Program-made: the position numbers and the translations under genes
In this document: positions 49,892-59,647 of the stretch, in pieces
Position numbering within the stretch: the stretch's first letter is position 1
How the letters are laid out: every line of letters starts with the position of its first letter
IMG/VR virus record: IMGVR_UViG_3300031687_000007
Coordinates: 1-64,000 of that record
Source of the DNA: a virus
DNA length: 64,000 nucleotides
Direction: 5' to 3' (one strand)
The notes under the pieces: model-generated
Database searches by the model: none
What the model was told of the DNA's origin: nothing
What the model saw: only the letters and a program-made list of their open reading frames with translations

Positions 49892-50599
49892 ATGGATCAA
49901 GCACTAGAGGTTAGAGAGGAGTTCCTAAGTAAGGAAGAGTTTGTTATGGCTCTACCTAAGGGATTCAAGAATAAAGTAAGTGACGAGCTAATGTCCTCTA
50001 TCAATGGGGTGTTACAAGATCAAGGTACTAGAGACCAGCTTAGAGAGAACCTGATAGGTTATGGTAGTGTGTTGGCTCAGGGTCGTTATAAGATGGACGA
50101 CTATGTGGCTGCAGTTAAGTATGTGAGCCATAAGGTACTAGGGTCTAGTAATCTGGAGGCATATGTAAAGACCTTCCCAGAGCGTTATAAGAGGCTTCTA
50201 GATGATGGTGTAGATAACCATCGTATTAGTGCGTATTCTTCTGCATATAATAAGAACCAGTTGGTTAATAAGATCCTTGAGCAGTCCCTTGTGCCTTCAT
50301 ATTTGTTGAATGCTGATGTGTTCCAGAGGGCGTTGAATGTTCAGGCTGATTTGATGACAGATCCAGGTGTTAGTCATAAGGTGCGGAGTGATGCTGCTAA
50401 TAGTCTTTTGACCCATCTTAAGAGGCCTGAGAGCATGAAGATAGAGTTAGAAGTGGGGGTAAAAGAGGATCAGTCTATAAATGAGTTGAGGGCTGCTACA
50501 ATGGCCTTGGCTGCTAATCAGAGGGACATGATTAAGTCTGGTATGATGAATGCGAAAGATGTTGCCCATAGTAAAATAATCGAAGGTGAGGTGGTATAG
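49892..50599 (+). CDS. N4 gp69-like packaging protein (possible small terminase)
   Basis: The start is placed at ATG 49892; a GTG 69 bases upstream would add an AT-rich hydrophobic leader not typical of the protein. The 235-residue product (MDQALEVREEFLSKEEF...) is predicted helical. It has an N-terminal domain, a middle 'DNHRISAYSSAYNKNQLVNK' region, and a C-terminal 'DAANSLLTHLKRPESMKIEL' part resembling terminase small subunits. It lies just before the TerL region as gp69 does beside gp68 in N4. DNA recognition for packaging is the likely role. Confidence 0.7.
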   Translation: MDQALEVREEFLSKEEFVMALPKGFKNKVSDELMSSINGVLQDQGTRDQLRENLIGYGSVLAQGRYKMDDYVAAVKYVSHKVLGSSNLEAYVKTFPERYKRLLDDGVDNHRISAYSSAYNKNQLVNKILEQSLVPSYLLNADVFQRALNVQADLMTDPGVSHKVRSDAANSLLTHLKRPESMKIELEVGVKEDQSINELRAATMALAANQRDMIKSGMMNAKDVAHSKIIEGEVV

Positions 50600-50601
50600 A
50601 G

Positions 50602-51267
50602 ATGGAAGGTGTATCTGGGTTACAAGGTGTTTTGACTGATCTGTTTGGTCAGTATATGTCTGGTGATATGAAGTATGAAGAGTATGCTGCTAATGTGCAG
50701 ATGATTCAGCAAGGTGATCCAGATATATTCCAGCAGGTTCAAGATGTAAATACTGCTCAAAAGGGTAAGATGCTGGATAGCTTACAGTTTGATACTGATG
50801 GTTATGGTATGGACAATTGGAGTGATGCTGGTCTTAGAAATATCAAATCTGGTAACTTAGACGTACCCTTTGGAATTGAGGGAAATGATAGCTTTTTGCC
50901 TATAGGTGAAGAGGTGTTGGGTGCGGCTGGAAGCGATGGTAGGGTGTTTATGTCGGGTAGGGCTGTGGCTGGTAATGATAGGCCTCTTCCTGAAGTGCTG
51001 AGGCATGAAGGTAGTCATAGTGTTTTTAATTTTCCTGACATAGGAAGGAGCGCTGAGGAGGGTCTGGTTAGGCAGCGTGATAATCAATATTCACAAATAA
51101 ATAATACGGCGCAATCTTCTATACCTCAAATGACAGAGGTGCAAGCCAATCAACTTGATTACATAAATTCCAATGTTAATAATCGCCAAATTAACGAGCC
51201 ATTAAAAATAAAAACCCCGGTGGAAGATGATGGCTCTATGTGGAACCAATTTACCAGCATGTTTTAA
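50602..51267 (+). CDS. Metallopeptidase-like cargo protein (HExxH)
   Basis: AGGTGG lies 7 bases before the ATG. The 221-residue protein contains LPEVLRHEGSHSVFNFPD (H135, E136, H139), a zincin active-site motif, with E152/E153 as possible third ligand. The region before it (SDGRVFMSGRAVAGNDRPLP) is like the beta strand that precedes the active helix in these enzymes. The C-terminal 70 residues are Asn/Gln-rich and the DNA turns AT-rich. It is inserted between the gp69-like and TerL genes. Substrate and role are unknown; it resembles the metallopeptidase-like domains of phage polyvalent proteins. Confidence 0.65.
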   Translation: MEGVSGLQGVLTDLFGQYMSGDMKYEEYAANVQMIQQGDPDIFQQVQDVNTAQKGKMLDSLQFDTDGYGMDNWSDAGLRNIKSGNLDVPFGIEGNDSFLPIGEEVLGAAGSDGRVFMSGRAVAGNDRPLPEVLRHEGSHSVFNFPDIGRSAEEGLVRQRDNQYSQINNTAQSSIPQMTEVQANQLDYINSNVNNRQINEPLKIKTPVEDDGSMWNQFTSMF

Positions 51268-51304
51268 TAAGATTGACGGGGAAACCTTTAATCATAGTAA
51301 TATA

Positions 51305-51493
51305 ATGTTCAATTTTAACACTATTGACGATTTTATAATAAATATAAAAAATTTTGTAATAATAATTAAATATATCTCATCTTATGTGATTATTAATTGT
51401 AATAATAATGATGAGTTTAATAATCTATTAAATAAGATGGAAACAGCTTACTCTGTTTTTATTTATAAGCAGGAATGTCTATGTCAGAATTAA
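51305..51493 (+). CDS. AT-rich small ORF before TerL, uncertain
   Basis: A 62-residue frame from ATG 51305 begins MFNFNTIDDFIINIKNFVII, with a hydrophobic strand or span and an Asn-rich middle, ending YKQECLCQN. No ribosome binding site is seen, and the DNA is far more AT-rich than the surroundings. It overlaps the TerL start. It may be a real acquired gene or non-coding AT-rich DNA. Confidence 0.3.
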   Translation: MFNFNTIDDFIINIKNFVIIIKYISSYVIINCNNNDEFNNLLNKMETAYSVFIYKQECLCQN

Positions 51494-53082
51494 TTAAACC
51501 AAAATCGGTGGAAGATTATTTAAATGAAATATCTTACATCGTGGATCCAAACTATGTTCCAAGTGACTTCGCTCTAGAATTTATAAACTTTATTAAATTA
51601 GTAGAGGGTGGTGATCCAGAGAATAAATCACCAGTAGTTCACTTCCATATGGTAGATAATTTTGTCTCAGATGACGACGATTTAGATGTTATTAACATGT
51701 GTCACCGTGGTATTGCCAAATCAACTCTCAAAGAGTATCTGATATTATATTTAGGTGTGTTTAATGAGTTACCTTCCTTCGGTGCAGTACCGTATGCCCT
51801 ATACGTGTCTGACAGTGTAGAGAACGGTGTTAAGAAGATGCGTAAGAGTTTGGAATACAGGTGGCAGAACTCTGATTTCCTACAAACATACATACCTGAG
51901 ATTAGATTCACTGATGTTCGATGGGAATTTAAGAATAAGCAGGGTAATTCCTTCGTAGTAAGTGGATACGGTGCTAAAACAGGTGTACGTGGTACTCGTG
52001 AGAATGGTAGCCGTCCTGTTTTGGCCCTATTAGATGATTTGATTAGCGACTCTGATGCTCGATCTACTACAGTTATCGCTGACGTAGAGGATACGGTATA
52101 TAAGGCCATTGATTACGCATTACATCCAACTAAGCGTAAGATCATATGGTCAGGTACTCCGTTTAACTCAAGAGATCCATTATACAAAGCTGTTGAGTCT
52201 GGTGCCTGGAAAGTCAACGTATACCCGGTGTGTGAGACATTCCCATGTACTAAAGAAGAGTTCCGTGGATCATGGGAAGACAGATTTAACTTCGATTACG
52301 TTACCAAGCAGTACAATAAGGCAGTTAAAACAGGTATGATATCCGCCTTCAACCAGGAGCTAATGTTACGCATCATGTCAGATGAAGATAGATTGGTTCA
52401 AGATGGAGATATCGTTTGGTATGAACGTAATGTGCTTCTTAAAAATAAAGGAGCTTATAACTTTTATATCACCACTGACTTCGCTACAAGTGAGAAGACA
52501 AGTGCTGACTACAGTGTTATATCTGTCTGGGCACACAACAGCAACGGTGATTGGTTGTGGGTAGATGGTATATGCAAGCGTCAGCTTATGGATCAAAACA
52601 TTGATGACCTGTTCCGATTGGCTCAGATGTATAAATCGAACTTACAGCAGGTAGGTATTGAAGTATCCGGACAACAGGGCGGATTCATCCAATGGATCCA
52701 ACGTGAGATGGGTATTCGTAACAACTACTTCACTCTTGCATCTGAGAGTAATAACAACAAGGCAGGTATACGACCTACGACCAACAAGATGCAACGATTC
52801 AATATTGTGTTACCTTGGTTCAAGTCTAAGAAGATATGGTTTCCTGAAGAGATGAAGCATGATCCGATCATATTGGAAGCTATCGAGGAGCTCTCATTAG
52901 CCGCAGCAGCAGGCTTTAAGAGTAAGCACGATGACTTCATTGATACTATTTCAATGCTTGGCTCGCTCAATCCTTGGAGGCCTAGTGAGGACGTGTCAAC
53001 TACCATTAATGACAGGAACTCTGTATTATGGGACGATGACGATGAAGACGATTCCTCACACTACGATTCATACATTGTATAG
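51481..53082 (+). CDS. terL: Terminase large subunit (N4 gp68-like)
   Basis: The start is set at ATG 51481, with AGGA 6 bases upstream; an ATG two codons earlier is too close to it. The 533-residue protein has an ATPase domain with Walker A CHRGIAKSTLKEY (76-82), Walker B LALLDDLISD, and a C-terminal RNase H-like nuclease starting YNFYITTDFATSEK, with further acidic residues in SKHDDFIDT near the end. The size matches N4 gp68. It would drive DNA into the procapsid and cut it to length. All catalytic signatures appear intact. Confidence 0.92.
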   Translation: MSELIKPKSVEDYLNEISYIVDPNYVPSDFALEFINFIKLVEGGDPENKSPVVHFHMVDNFVSDDDDLDVINMCHRGIAKSTLKEYLILYLGVFNELPSFGAVPYALYVSDSVENGVKKMRKSLEYRWQNSDFLQTYIPEIRFTDVRWEFKNKQGNSFVVSGYGAKTGVRGTRENGSRPVLALLDDLISDSDARSTTVIADVEDTVYKAIDYALHPTKRKIIWSGTPFNSRDPLYKAVESGAWKVNVYPVCETFPCTKEEFRGSWEDRFNFDYVTKQYNKAVKTGMISAFNQELMLRIMSDEDRLVQDGDIVWYERNVLLKNKGAYNFYITTDFATSEKTSADYSVISVWAHNSNGDWLWVDGICKRQLMDQNIDDLFRLAQMYKSNLQQVGIEVSGQQGGFIQWIQREMGIRNNYFTLASESNNNKAGIRPTTNKMQRFNIVLPWFKSKKIWFPEEMKHDPIILEAIEELSLAAAAGFKSKHDDFIDTISMLGSLNPWRPSEDVSTTINDRNSVLWDDDDEDDSSHYDSYIV

Positions 53083-53091
53083 AGATACAGA

Positions 53092-56000
53092 ATGACTACA
53101 GCAGCAGAGTATGCAGAATTAGCAGCAATTGAAGCGAACAGTGCACAAACTGCAGCTGTGGATGTACAGAATCAGGTAGCTGTAGCTGAGTCATCAGCTA
53201 ATGCTGCTGCATATGATGCGTATCGTGTCGCCATGGACGTTAATGATGCTGAAGACGCTAAGAACAGCTCTCAGGTTCACTCTATAACTTCAAAGAACCA
53301 TAAGGAGCAGGCTGACTTGTGGGCAAATGCTGATCCCAATGTTTTACTGGCTCCTGGTAAGTATTCCGCAAGGCACTATGCTGCCCTAACTGGTAGTGGT
53401 TTAGGTGCTTTATCAACCGACCTGGGAACACTTCAGGATAATACTGCAGCGCAGCAAGTTATTGTTGATAATGCTTTAGCAATTATCGCAGGCAGGTTAA
53501 ATACCGGTGATGTAAACTTTGATTTAAGTAATATTAATGCAGACATCTTATTACTACAGCAAGGATACAACACAGTACTGTCTACTACACTACTACTGGC
53601 CCAGTACAATACTGATACTCTTGGGTTAGCTGATTTTGCTAAATCCAGTCAAATATCTATAGATAATAAGATATCTGCTTATTTGGATGAAGCAGGACAA
53701 ACCACGCTGCAGTCTATGCTATCAGGTGCGACTAACGCCACTAAGCTAAGTTATGCAGGCATAGTAGTTGATCCAGACACAGGTACTATAACTAACGCTG
53801 CAGGATCTGCTATATCTACCGAGTATGGTGCACGTCTTGCTGCTGTCGAGTCTATTATGGACGGCCAAGGCAAGTACACTGTAACAGTTCAACAGCAGCT
53901 TAACGACAGTATCGCTACCGTACAGCAGGCTATGGAATCTAGTGTTGATGTTGTAGCAAAAAGCGTCACTGACTTAACCGGTCACCTTACTGATGGTACA
54001 TTTGCCATAAACCTAAGCCTCGCAACTGTCGATGGCTCAGACTCAATTCAGACATATGTCACTGCACAGACCGACTCACTAGTTGTGGTCTACTCAGGTG
54101 AAGATCACACCACTCAGACTGGTATGTCTAATGGAGACATATACATAGAGAAGACCACTGCCTCCACTGCAGCAGGCGGCTCTGTAGATGTAATCAACAC
54201 TTATAAGTACGACACCGATTGGACAGTCATAGGAAACAATGCTAACACAGTTGCACTTGCTGACTTAGTAGATGGTAAGCGAGCCATATATAACAATGCT
54301 GCTGATGATGAACCATCAGGTGATCTTAACGACTTATGGATTCCTACTGATCCTATAACATTACCTTACGAAGGTTCTATTATACCCAAAGAGGTGTACT
54401 CATCAAATGGCACAGATTGGGAGGTAGCTACTAAGTTTACTTCTGATATTGGAGCAGTTGACGAAAGGGTTACATCAGTAAGCACTAAGTACTCTGTTAA
54501 AGTAGACGCAGCAGGACACGTAGCAGGCTTTGGACTAATATCCACATCTAACGACGACAACGTTGTTGCAAATGGCTTCAGTGAATTTACAATTGCTGCT
54601 GACTCTTTTAAGGTCGGGGGTGTTGACCCAGATGGTGTAGCACATACTAGTGTTCCTTTTAGAGTGATCACAGGGTCAGGCATTTGTGTTCTGTCTACAG
54701 GTATTGAAGAAGGCAATAAGACTAAAGAGGAGTGTACAACATTAGACCCAGCCGGTGTCTGGCTGGCTCCAGGTACTTGGATGAAAGACGCCTATATGGA
54801 GGCGGCAAGTATCTCTGGTCTGTTAACTCTTGAAGGTACTATTAATAATTCATTAATTGTTCTCTCCCCTAGTGATGTAGGTGCGGTTTCTACTATTGAG
54901 TACAACGCCAACAATCAAACATCAGGGTCTGTATCTCTCAATGTAGCAGGAACCGGACTTACAAAATTAGGTAATAATCTAATTAAAGCTGCTGGCGGGA
55001 CACAATGGACTATGGGGGCTTACTCCTCTCAGTCATATACGGGTGGTGCAGTAACTGGGTGCATTATTGCCTCTGGTGGTACAGGAGCAATACGCTTCAT
55101 GTTTGGACTAAACTCTGATCCTGCTACAAACTCCAGCTACAGTTCAATAGACTATGCGATATACGCAAATAATGGTTCATACTCTTGTTATGAGAGTGGT
55201 ATTAGCAAAGGGGTACTGTTAAGTGCTGCTCCTGCGGTGGGCGATATGCTAGCCGTGGAGTATGACGGTCTGTCTGTGCGCTACTACATAAATGGTACAG
55301 AGTATAAGACCACTCCTGCTACCACCGGACTAAAATTACACATGGACTCGTCTTTCACGTCTACGGTGGTTAACTTAAAGAATATCGCATTCCAGTCTAT
55401 GTCTGATCTCAATGTTCCTCTTGTAGATGCATATAACAGAGCTGAGGAGATTAAAGATAGTATATATTTTGTAGACGGTGTTACAGGACTTCGTACTGTC
55501 ACAATTGATGGTGGTAACATATCTGCAGGTACTGTAGATGCTGATCAAATACATGCAAATGCGATCACTTCGGCTAAGATTGATGCAGGAGCAATAACCA
55601 CAGCTAAGATTGATGCAGGAGCCATAACAGCTGTTAAAATCGCAGCCGGAGCTATAACAGCCACTAGTCTTACAATAACGGGCCCAACCTCTGTAGCTTC
55701 AGTACTGACACCGTCGCTTTTAGGGGCTCCAACTATAGCTCAGAATAATACAGCTGCAACAACAGCTAATTGGTCAACAGTTACAGACAATGATGGCAAT
55801 ATGCCAGCTTCTAACGCAACAGCTAACCAGACAGATGCGGCAGCGTTAACTGCAGTACGTAATGACGGACTGGTTCGTAGCAATCTACTTAAGGTAGAGG
55901 AGTGGACAGAAGGTAGATCTTCTTGGTCTGATGAGTTTTCTGTATATGGTGGTGCTAGTACTAACGTAATATCATCTGTAACAGGGCCTGAAGGTATTCC

Positions 56001-57816
56001 AGTGTTGGCATGGAAAGCCACAACCACAACTAACCAAGCACCCTCAGGTGACTGGTCAGGTGGTTTTATACATAACCTTGCTGAGTCAGCTAACAGATTC
56101 AATCACTCAAATGCACACAGGTTCGTTTGTTGGGTCAAGCTGTCATCAATCTCATATAATTTCTATATGGGATATGGAAGTAATGATGTATCAGCACTAA
56201 ATAGTACTACAGTTAATACCAACCCTTATTCGTTCTCTAATAACAAGCCACCTACAGCAAACAAGTGGTACCTCATGGTAGCTGTCACCCATGGATCAGG
56301 GTCAACTGCCACTAGTGCGTCCGGTGTATCTGGTTGGTACGATCCTGTTACAGGCACTAAGGTGAAATCAGCGTCTTCAGAGTATAAGTTTCTAGCTACC
56401 TCTACAAACAATACTATACGAATGGCTATGTACCGAAACCCTGTAGGTATTACGGCTGAGTATTACGCACCTAGATGGGATGTATTAGATGGAAGTCAGC
56501 CTTCTGTAGTATCTATTCTAAACAGTGCCACTGTTGGAGCAACTTGGGGTACAAACCTAGGAGGACAACCCACAGATACTGAACTACTTAACACTAATAC
56601 AACTGCATCAGATATAGGATACACAGGTGATTTAGACGCCAATAATATAACTAACACTAATGACCTCACTGACGGCGCTAATCTAGGAGGAACAGCTGTT
56701 TGGGCTAATGTAACAGGTACGTCCGGTATAGAGACAAAATTAGGCTCTGCCCAGAAAGTATCTGATTTCTCAGACACTGTATTTGCATCTAACAATACAG
56801 CCCCATTTCGTGTAGTTACAGGAGGAGGAGTTTGTGTTGTTGGAGGGGTGGATAACACTTCACTATCACAGAGTCAGTGTAACAACACATCAGGTGGTGT
56901 TTGGTTAGGTAATGGAACTTGGATAAATTCAGCTTTCATTGCTGATGCTACAATTGATGCAGCTAAGATTCGTAATCTTCAGGTAGATGAATTAGCTGTA
57001 AACAGTCTGATTGCTTCCGCCATAGATGTTGCAGAACTTACAGCCGATAATATAAAAGTCGGTACTCTGACTGGTGTGGCTATAGCCGCTACAACTATAA
57101 CAGGCGGTACCATCACAGGTGGTAGCATAATAGGTGGTGTAATACAGGGAGCTATAATAGCCACATCAGCCTACGCCGCATCAACCGACTATGGATCAAA
57201 CTACTATGCCTACTCTGTTGGAGTGTCAGGTACTGCCAGTTCCACTACCTCTGGTGGCTCTGTAGCAGGTGTAAACCAGCTAATTAAGCCTTACAATTAC
57301 TACGTTAATTCTCTAGACAGTATAGTAAGTAGTAATTCTAACCAGTGGAGGTATCGTAGGTTAAACGTGACACCTACTATAACTGGTACTGTAAAAGTAA
57401 CCTCCCAGTCAAACAGCTACTATGATGGTAACCGAAATGTCATATGTGGTTATGTCCGTCTTAGCGTGTATTCTGCCAGCAGTGGTGGAACACTTATTGC
57501 ACAGAAAGCTTTTCAAATTAAGGTAGTAGCTAAAAATCCTTCAGGTACACGTACCCAAACATACTCTGCTGGAGGCTGTTCATTCTCATTATCATATGGC
57601 CTCACATACTGGTCAACATCAGACGGATGGTCATCATGGTTCCACAACAGAATAAACACAAACGACATCACCTACTCTATTACCTGTGACTTACCATTTA
57701 ACGATAATAATAGTACAGGAATATATACCACTGTAGATTACTACAGTGTAGGTAATGGGCTGGCCTTAGGTAATAAGCACATCACTACTACGGATACCGC
57801 TGACAATGATTATTAG
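53092..57816 (+). CDS. Large tail/host-interaction protein, 1574 aa
   Basis: The protein starts with a helical region (TTAAEYAELAAIEANSAQTA), followed by long coiled and beta-rich segments. A module beginning PFRVITGSGICVL (about residue 523) recurs as PFRVVTGGGVCVV (about 1238), each followed by a second Cys and GVWL..GTW. A short repeat, AKIDAGAIT, occurs near residues 825-860. Regions such as SVDVVAKSVTDLTGHLTDGT recall the C-terminal parts of phage J-like tail-tip proteins. It follows TerL, in the place of N4 tail genes. It is likely to form a tail appendage or receptor-binding fibre. The exact N4 counterpart is unclear. Confidence 0.72.
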   Translation: MTTAAEYAELAAIEANSAQTAAVDVQNQVAVAESSANAAAYDAYRVAMDVNDAEDAKNSSQVHSITSKNHKEQADLWANADPNVLLAPGKYSARHYAALTGSGLGALSTDLGTLQDNTAAQQVIVDNALAIIAGRLNTGDVNFDLSNINADILLLQQGYNTVLSTTLLLAQYNTDTLGLADFAKSSQISIDNKISAYLDEAGQTTLQSMLSGATNATKLSYAGIVVDPDTGTITNAAGSAISTEYGARLAAVESIMDGQGKYTVTVQQQLNDSIATVQQAMESSVDVVAKSVTDLTGHLTDGTFAINLSLATVDGSDSIQTYVTAQTDSLVVVYSGEDHTTQTGMSNGDIYIEKTTASTAAGGSVDVINTYKYDTDWTVIGNNANTVALADLVDGKRAIYNNAADDEPSGDLNDLWIPTDPITLPYEGSIIPKEVYSSNGTDWEVATKFTSDIGAVDERVTSVSTKYSVKVDAAGHVAGFGLISTSNDDNVVANGFSEFTIAADSFKVGGVDPDGVAHTSVPFRVITGSGICVLSTGIEEGNKTKEECTTLDPAGVWLAPGTWMKDAYMEAASISGLLTLEGTINNSLIVLSPSDVGAVSTIEYNANNQTSGSVSLNVAGTGLTKLGNNLIKAAGGTQWTMGAYSSQSYTGGAVTGCIIASGGTGAIRFMFGLNSDPATNSSYSSIDYAIYANNGSYSCYESGISKGVLLSAAPAVGDMLAVEYDGLSVRYYINGTEYKTTPATTGLKLHMDSSFTSTVVNLKNIAFQSMSDLNVPLVDAYNRAEEIKDSIYFVDGVTGLRTVTIDGGNISAGTVDADQIHANAITSAKIDAGAITTAKIDAGAITAVKIAAGAITATSLTITGPTSVASVLTPSLLGAPTIAQNNTAATTANWSTVTDNDGNMPASNATANQTDAAALTAVRNDGLVRSNLLKVEEWTEGRSSWSDEFSVYGGASTNVISSVTGPEGIPVLAWKATTTTNQAPSGDWSGGFIHNLAESANRFNHSNAHRFVCWVKLSSISYNFYMGYGSNDVSALNSTTVNTNPYSFSNNKPPTANKWYLMVAVTHGSGSTATSASGVSGWYDPVTGTKVKSASSEYKFLATSTNNTIRMAMYRNPVGITAEYYAPRWDVLDGSQPSVVSILNSATVGATWGTNLGGQPTDTELLNTNTTASDIGYTGDLDANNITNTNDLTDGANLGGTAVWANVTGTSGIETKLGSAQKVSDFSDTVFASNNTAPFRVVTGGGVCVVGGVDNTSLSQSQCNNTSGGVWLGNGTWINSAFIADATIDAAKIRNLQVDELAVNSLIASAIDVAELTADNIKVGTLTGVAIAATTITGGTITGGSIIGGVIQGAIIATSAYAASTDYGSNYYAYSVGVSGTASSTTSGGSVAGVNQLIKPYNYYVNSLDSIVSSNSNQWRYRRLNVTPTITGTVKVTSQSNSYYDGNRNVICGYVRLSVYSASSGGTLIAQKAFQIKVVAKNPSGTRTQTYSAGGCSFSLSYGLTYWSTSDGWSSWFHNRINTNDITYSITCDLPFNDNNSTGIYTTVDYYSVGNGLALGNKHITTTDTADNDY
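55570..55660 (+). repeat. Tandem ~30-bp coding repeat (AKIDAGAIT)
   Basis: Three near-identical units encode the pattern (T/S)AKIDAGAIT, with GATTGATGCAGGAGC repeated at DNA level. It resembles fibre-shaft repeats and is likely a beta-helix or triple-stranded segment. It is part of the large tail gene. Confidence 0.8.
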
Positions 57817-58342
57817 ACAATATAAGAATGCGACACTGACAAAAACACTAGTGTTTGAGTCAGATATACCATTGGAGTGGGTTAGTGACATAAACAACTC
57901 ATTTTCAGATGTACTGTCAGGTAAGTACTGCTCACAAGCTGCTAAGATAAAAACAGGTGTGTATGAAATACACCTTATTGGGTCATGTGCCTACTCATCC
58001 CCAATATCAAATACAAAATTCATTCCTATATACAAGGTCGGGTATGACACACATACCTTAGATACATGGACAGAGGTCTATTACTCAGGATACGCTTTTG
58101 AAGTACCTGATATTATTAAGTCTGATACTTTAAAAGTAATGACATCTCTCAAGTATGACAATGAGGGTACTCTTACTGAGAGTTCCTTTTACGTTACACG
58201 ATTGGACGGGTATGACGAAGAGTTTGAGAGAATAGCCACACAAATGGGTATTACTCAGGATGTGAGTTCGGCTCATTATATAAAGGTTAACTTAGATGGT
58301 AGTATCATATCAGATCCTACCTACTACATTAGGGAGGCGTAA
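57806..58342 (+). CDS. Hypothetical tail-cluster protein
   Basis: The 178-residue protein begins within the last 11 bases of the large tail gene without a clear ribosome binding site, so it is likely translationally coupled. It is strand-rich, with DIPLEWVSDINNSFSDVLSG near the start and 'SAHYIKVNLDGSIISDPTYY' at the end. No enzyme motif is seen. It could be a chaperone or cap for the fibre. Its stop overlaps the next start. Confidence 0.6.
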   Translation: MIIRQYKNATLTKTLVFESDIPLEWVSDINNSFSDVLSGKYCSQAAKIKTGVYEIHLIGSCAYSSPISNTKFIPIYKVGYDTHTLDTWTEVYYSGYAFEVPDIIKSDTLKVMTSLKYDNEGTLTESSFYVTRLDGYDEEFERIATQMGITQDVSSAHYIKVNLDGSIISDPTYYIREA

Positions 58343-58959
58343 TGATTCCAATACACCCGTCAAGGAACTATGAAGCACATGATCTTCCTGATGCATCAAT
58401 CATAGTAGTGCGCGGATATAGAGAAGGCTGTGGTAAGACTTCGCTAGCATGTGGAATAGCTCAACAGCTATCAAAAGATAATAGTGTACAAGTAGTGACC
58501 TCTGACTCAATTGGAGTTAATGGTGTAGACTTCCAAAAATATATGGTTGATCAGCTTGGTCTAAACACAGCTCCGTTCATTATTGTCAATGAAGCACAAG
58601 AGAATTACGATGTAACTATATACGACACCTCGTGTGACATTGATGCAGATATGACAATGTATATAGCTCCGCCTCTCTGTGAAGATGTTTCATTAGGTGT
58701 TATTGACACAGTTGGTAGAAACTTCCGTGATAGTGTGTCTCGTGCTCTGGCTGATATGTATGGTGATGTGGATATTACTTTTGTTGATGAAGGGGCCATA
58801 AGTACCAATGGTAATAGTAGATGGTTAAATGCTACTGATTGGTTAGTACTAAAAGAACTTGAATGTATGTTTCTACAGGACACTGATATTGGAAATGTAA
58901 GGAAGTATATTAGAGAGGCGTCTCTTGACTCTGGTTGGTCTGCAGGTGTTAAGCTGTAA
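58342..58959 (+). CDS. ParA/MinD-like P-loop NTPase in tail cluster
   Basis: TAATG joins it to the gene before, with GGGAGG 4 bases upstream. The 205-residue protein has a deviant Walker A (VVRGYREGCGKTSLACGIAQ, K32, T33), as in ParA/MinD (KGGxGKT), then a strand QVVTSDS and a Walker B-like DVTIYDTSCDID, where ParA has D-x-x-x-x-DTP. No ParB or segregation gene is near. An NTPase in a tail-fibre cassette is unexpected. It might assist fibre assembly or bind the host ParA/MinD site. Confidence 0.7.
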   Translation: MIPIHPSRNYEAHDLPDASIIVVRGYREGCGKTSLACGIAQQLSKDNSVQVVTSDSIGVNGVDFQKYMVDQLGLNTAPFIIVNEAQENYDVTIYDTSCDIDADMTMYIAPPLCEDVSLGVIDTVGRNFRDSVSRALADMYGDVDITFVDEGAISTNGNSRWLNATDWLVLKELECMFLQDTDIGNVRKYIREASLDSGWSAGVKL

Positions 58960-58989
58960 ATAATTTAATGAATATAGGAAGTAAATATC

Positions 58990-59583
58990 ATGGCTTGGTA
59001 TAGCGTAGGTACGGTGACTGTAACAAACAACTCACCTACAGTGGTAGGTGTTGGTACTAATTTCATATCAGTAGTCAAACCAGGACATATATTCTATGGA
59101 TCTGATAAAGCTCTATATGAGATTCTAAATGTGGTATCCGATACGCAGTTAACCCTGAGCATTGTATATGACGGAAATACTACAACAGGATCCACATACG
59201 CAGTTATACCTACCCAAGGTATGGTTCCATCTTTAGTGACTCAAGTACAATCACTTATAGGTGATTACGCTAGTGTGCGAGATACTGTAGGTACAGGTAA
59301 GTTTCCTGCAGGCGCGTCTAATACTCCTGGTATCTCATTTATTGATGACCAAGATAGTGGGGCTTTCCTAGTAGCACCTGGGTCATGGGCATTGGTGTGT
59401 GGTGGTCTTACAGGTGTTTCTCTAACACCATCAGTAACTACCTTAAACTATAGTGGTGTTCCTAAGGTGTCTACCAGTGCATCTGGAGCCACAGTATCAG
59501 GTACTGTTGTTGCTACAGAGGTACAAGTAGGTGTTAATACTATGTCTAGCCTAGCTGCTCGTATAGCTGTGTTAGAGCCGTAA
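58990..59583 (+). CDS. Tail fibre-like structural protein
   Basis: GGAAG lies 10 bases before the ATG. The 197-residue protein has a beta-rich N-terminal domain (WYSVGTVTVTNNSPTVVGVG), typical of phage fibre or tail adaptor heads, and a 'GISFIDDQDSGAFLVAPGSW' centre with repeating Ser/Thr/Val, ending in a short coiled heptad (MSSLAARIAVLEP). It could trimerise. Such proteins link fibres to the tail. Confidence 0.7.
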   Translation: MAWYSVGTVTVTNNSPTVVGVGTNFISVVKPGHIFYGSDKALYEILNVVSDTQLTLSIVYDGNTTTGSTYAVIPTQGMVPSLVTQVQSLIGDYASVRDTVGTGKFPAGASNTPGISFIDDQDSGAFLVAPGSWALVCGGLTGVSLTPSVTTLNYSGVPKVSTSASGATVSGTVVATEVQVGVNTMSSLAARIAVLEP

Positions 59584-59647
59584 TGAATTGCAATAAGCAG
59601 GTAGTTATGTATAATTTGAATCTATTCAATATCTACAAGGTACACTA

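Noticed and set aside
55570-55660. CRISPR-like short repeats
   Set aside because: The repeats are contiguous, in frame, and encode a fibre-shaft motif; there are no spacers.
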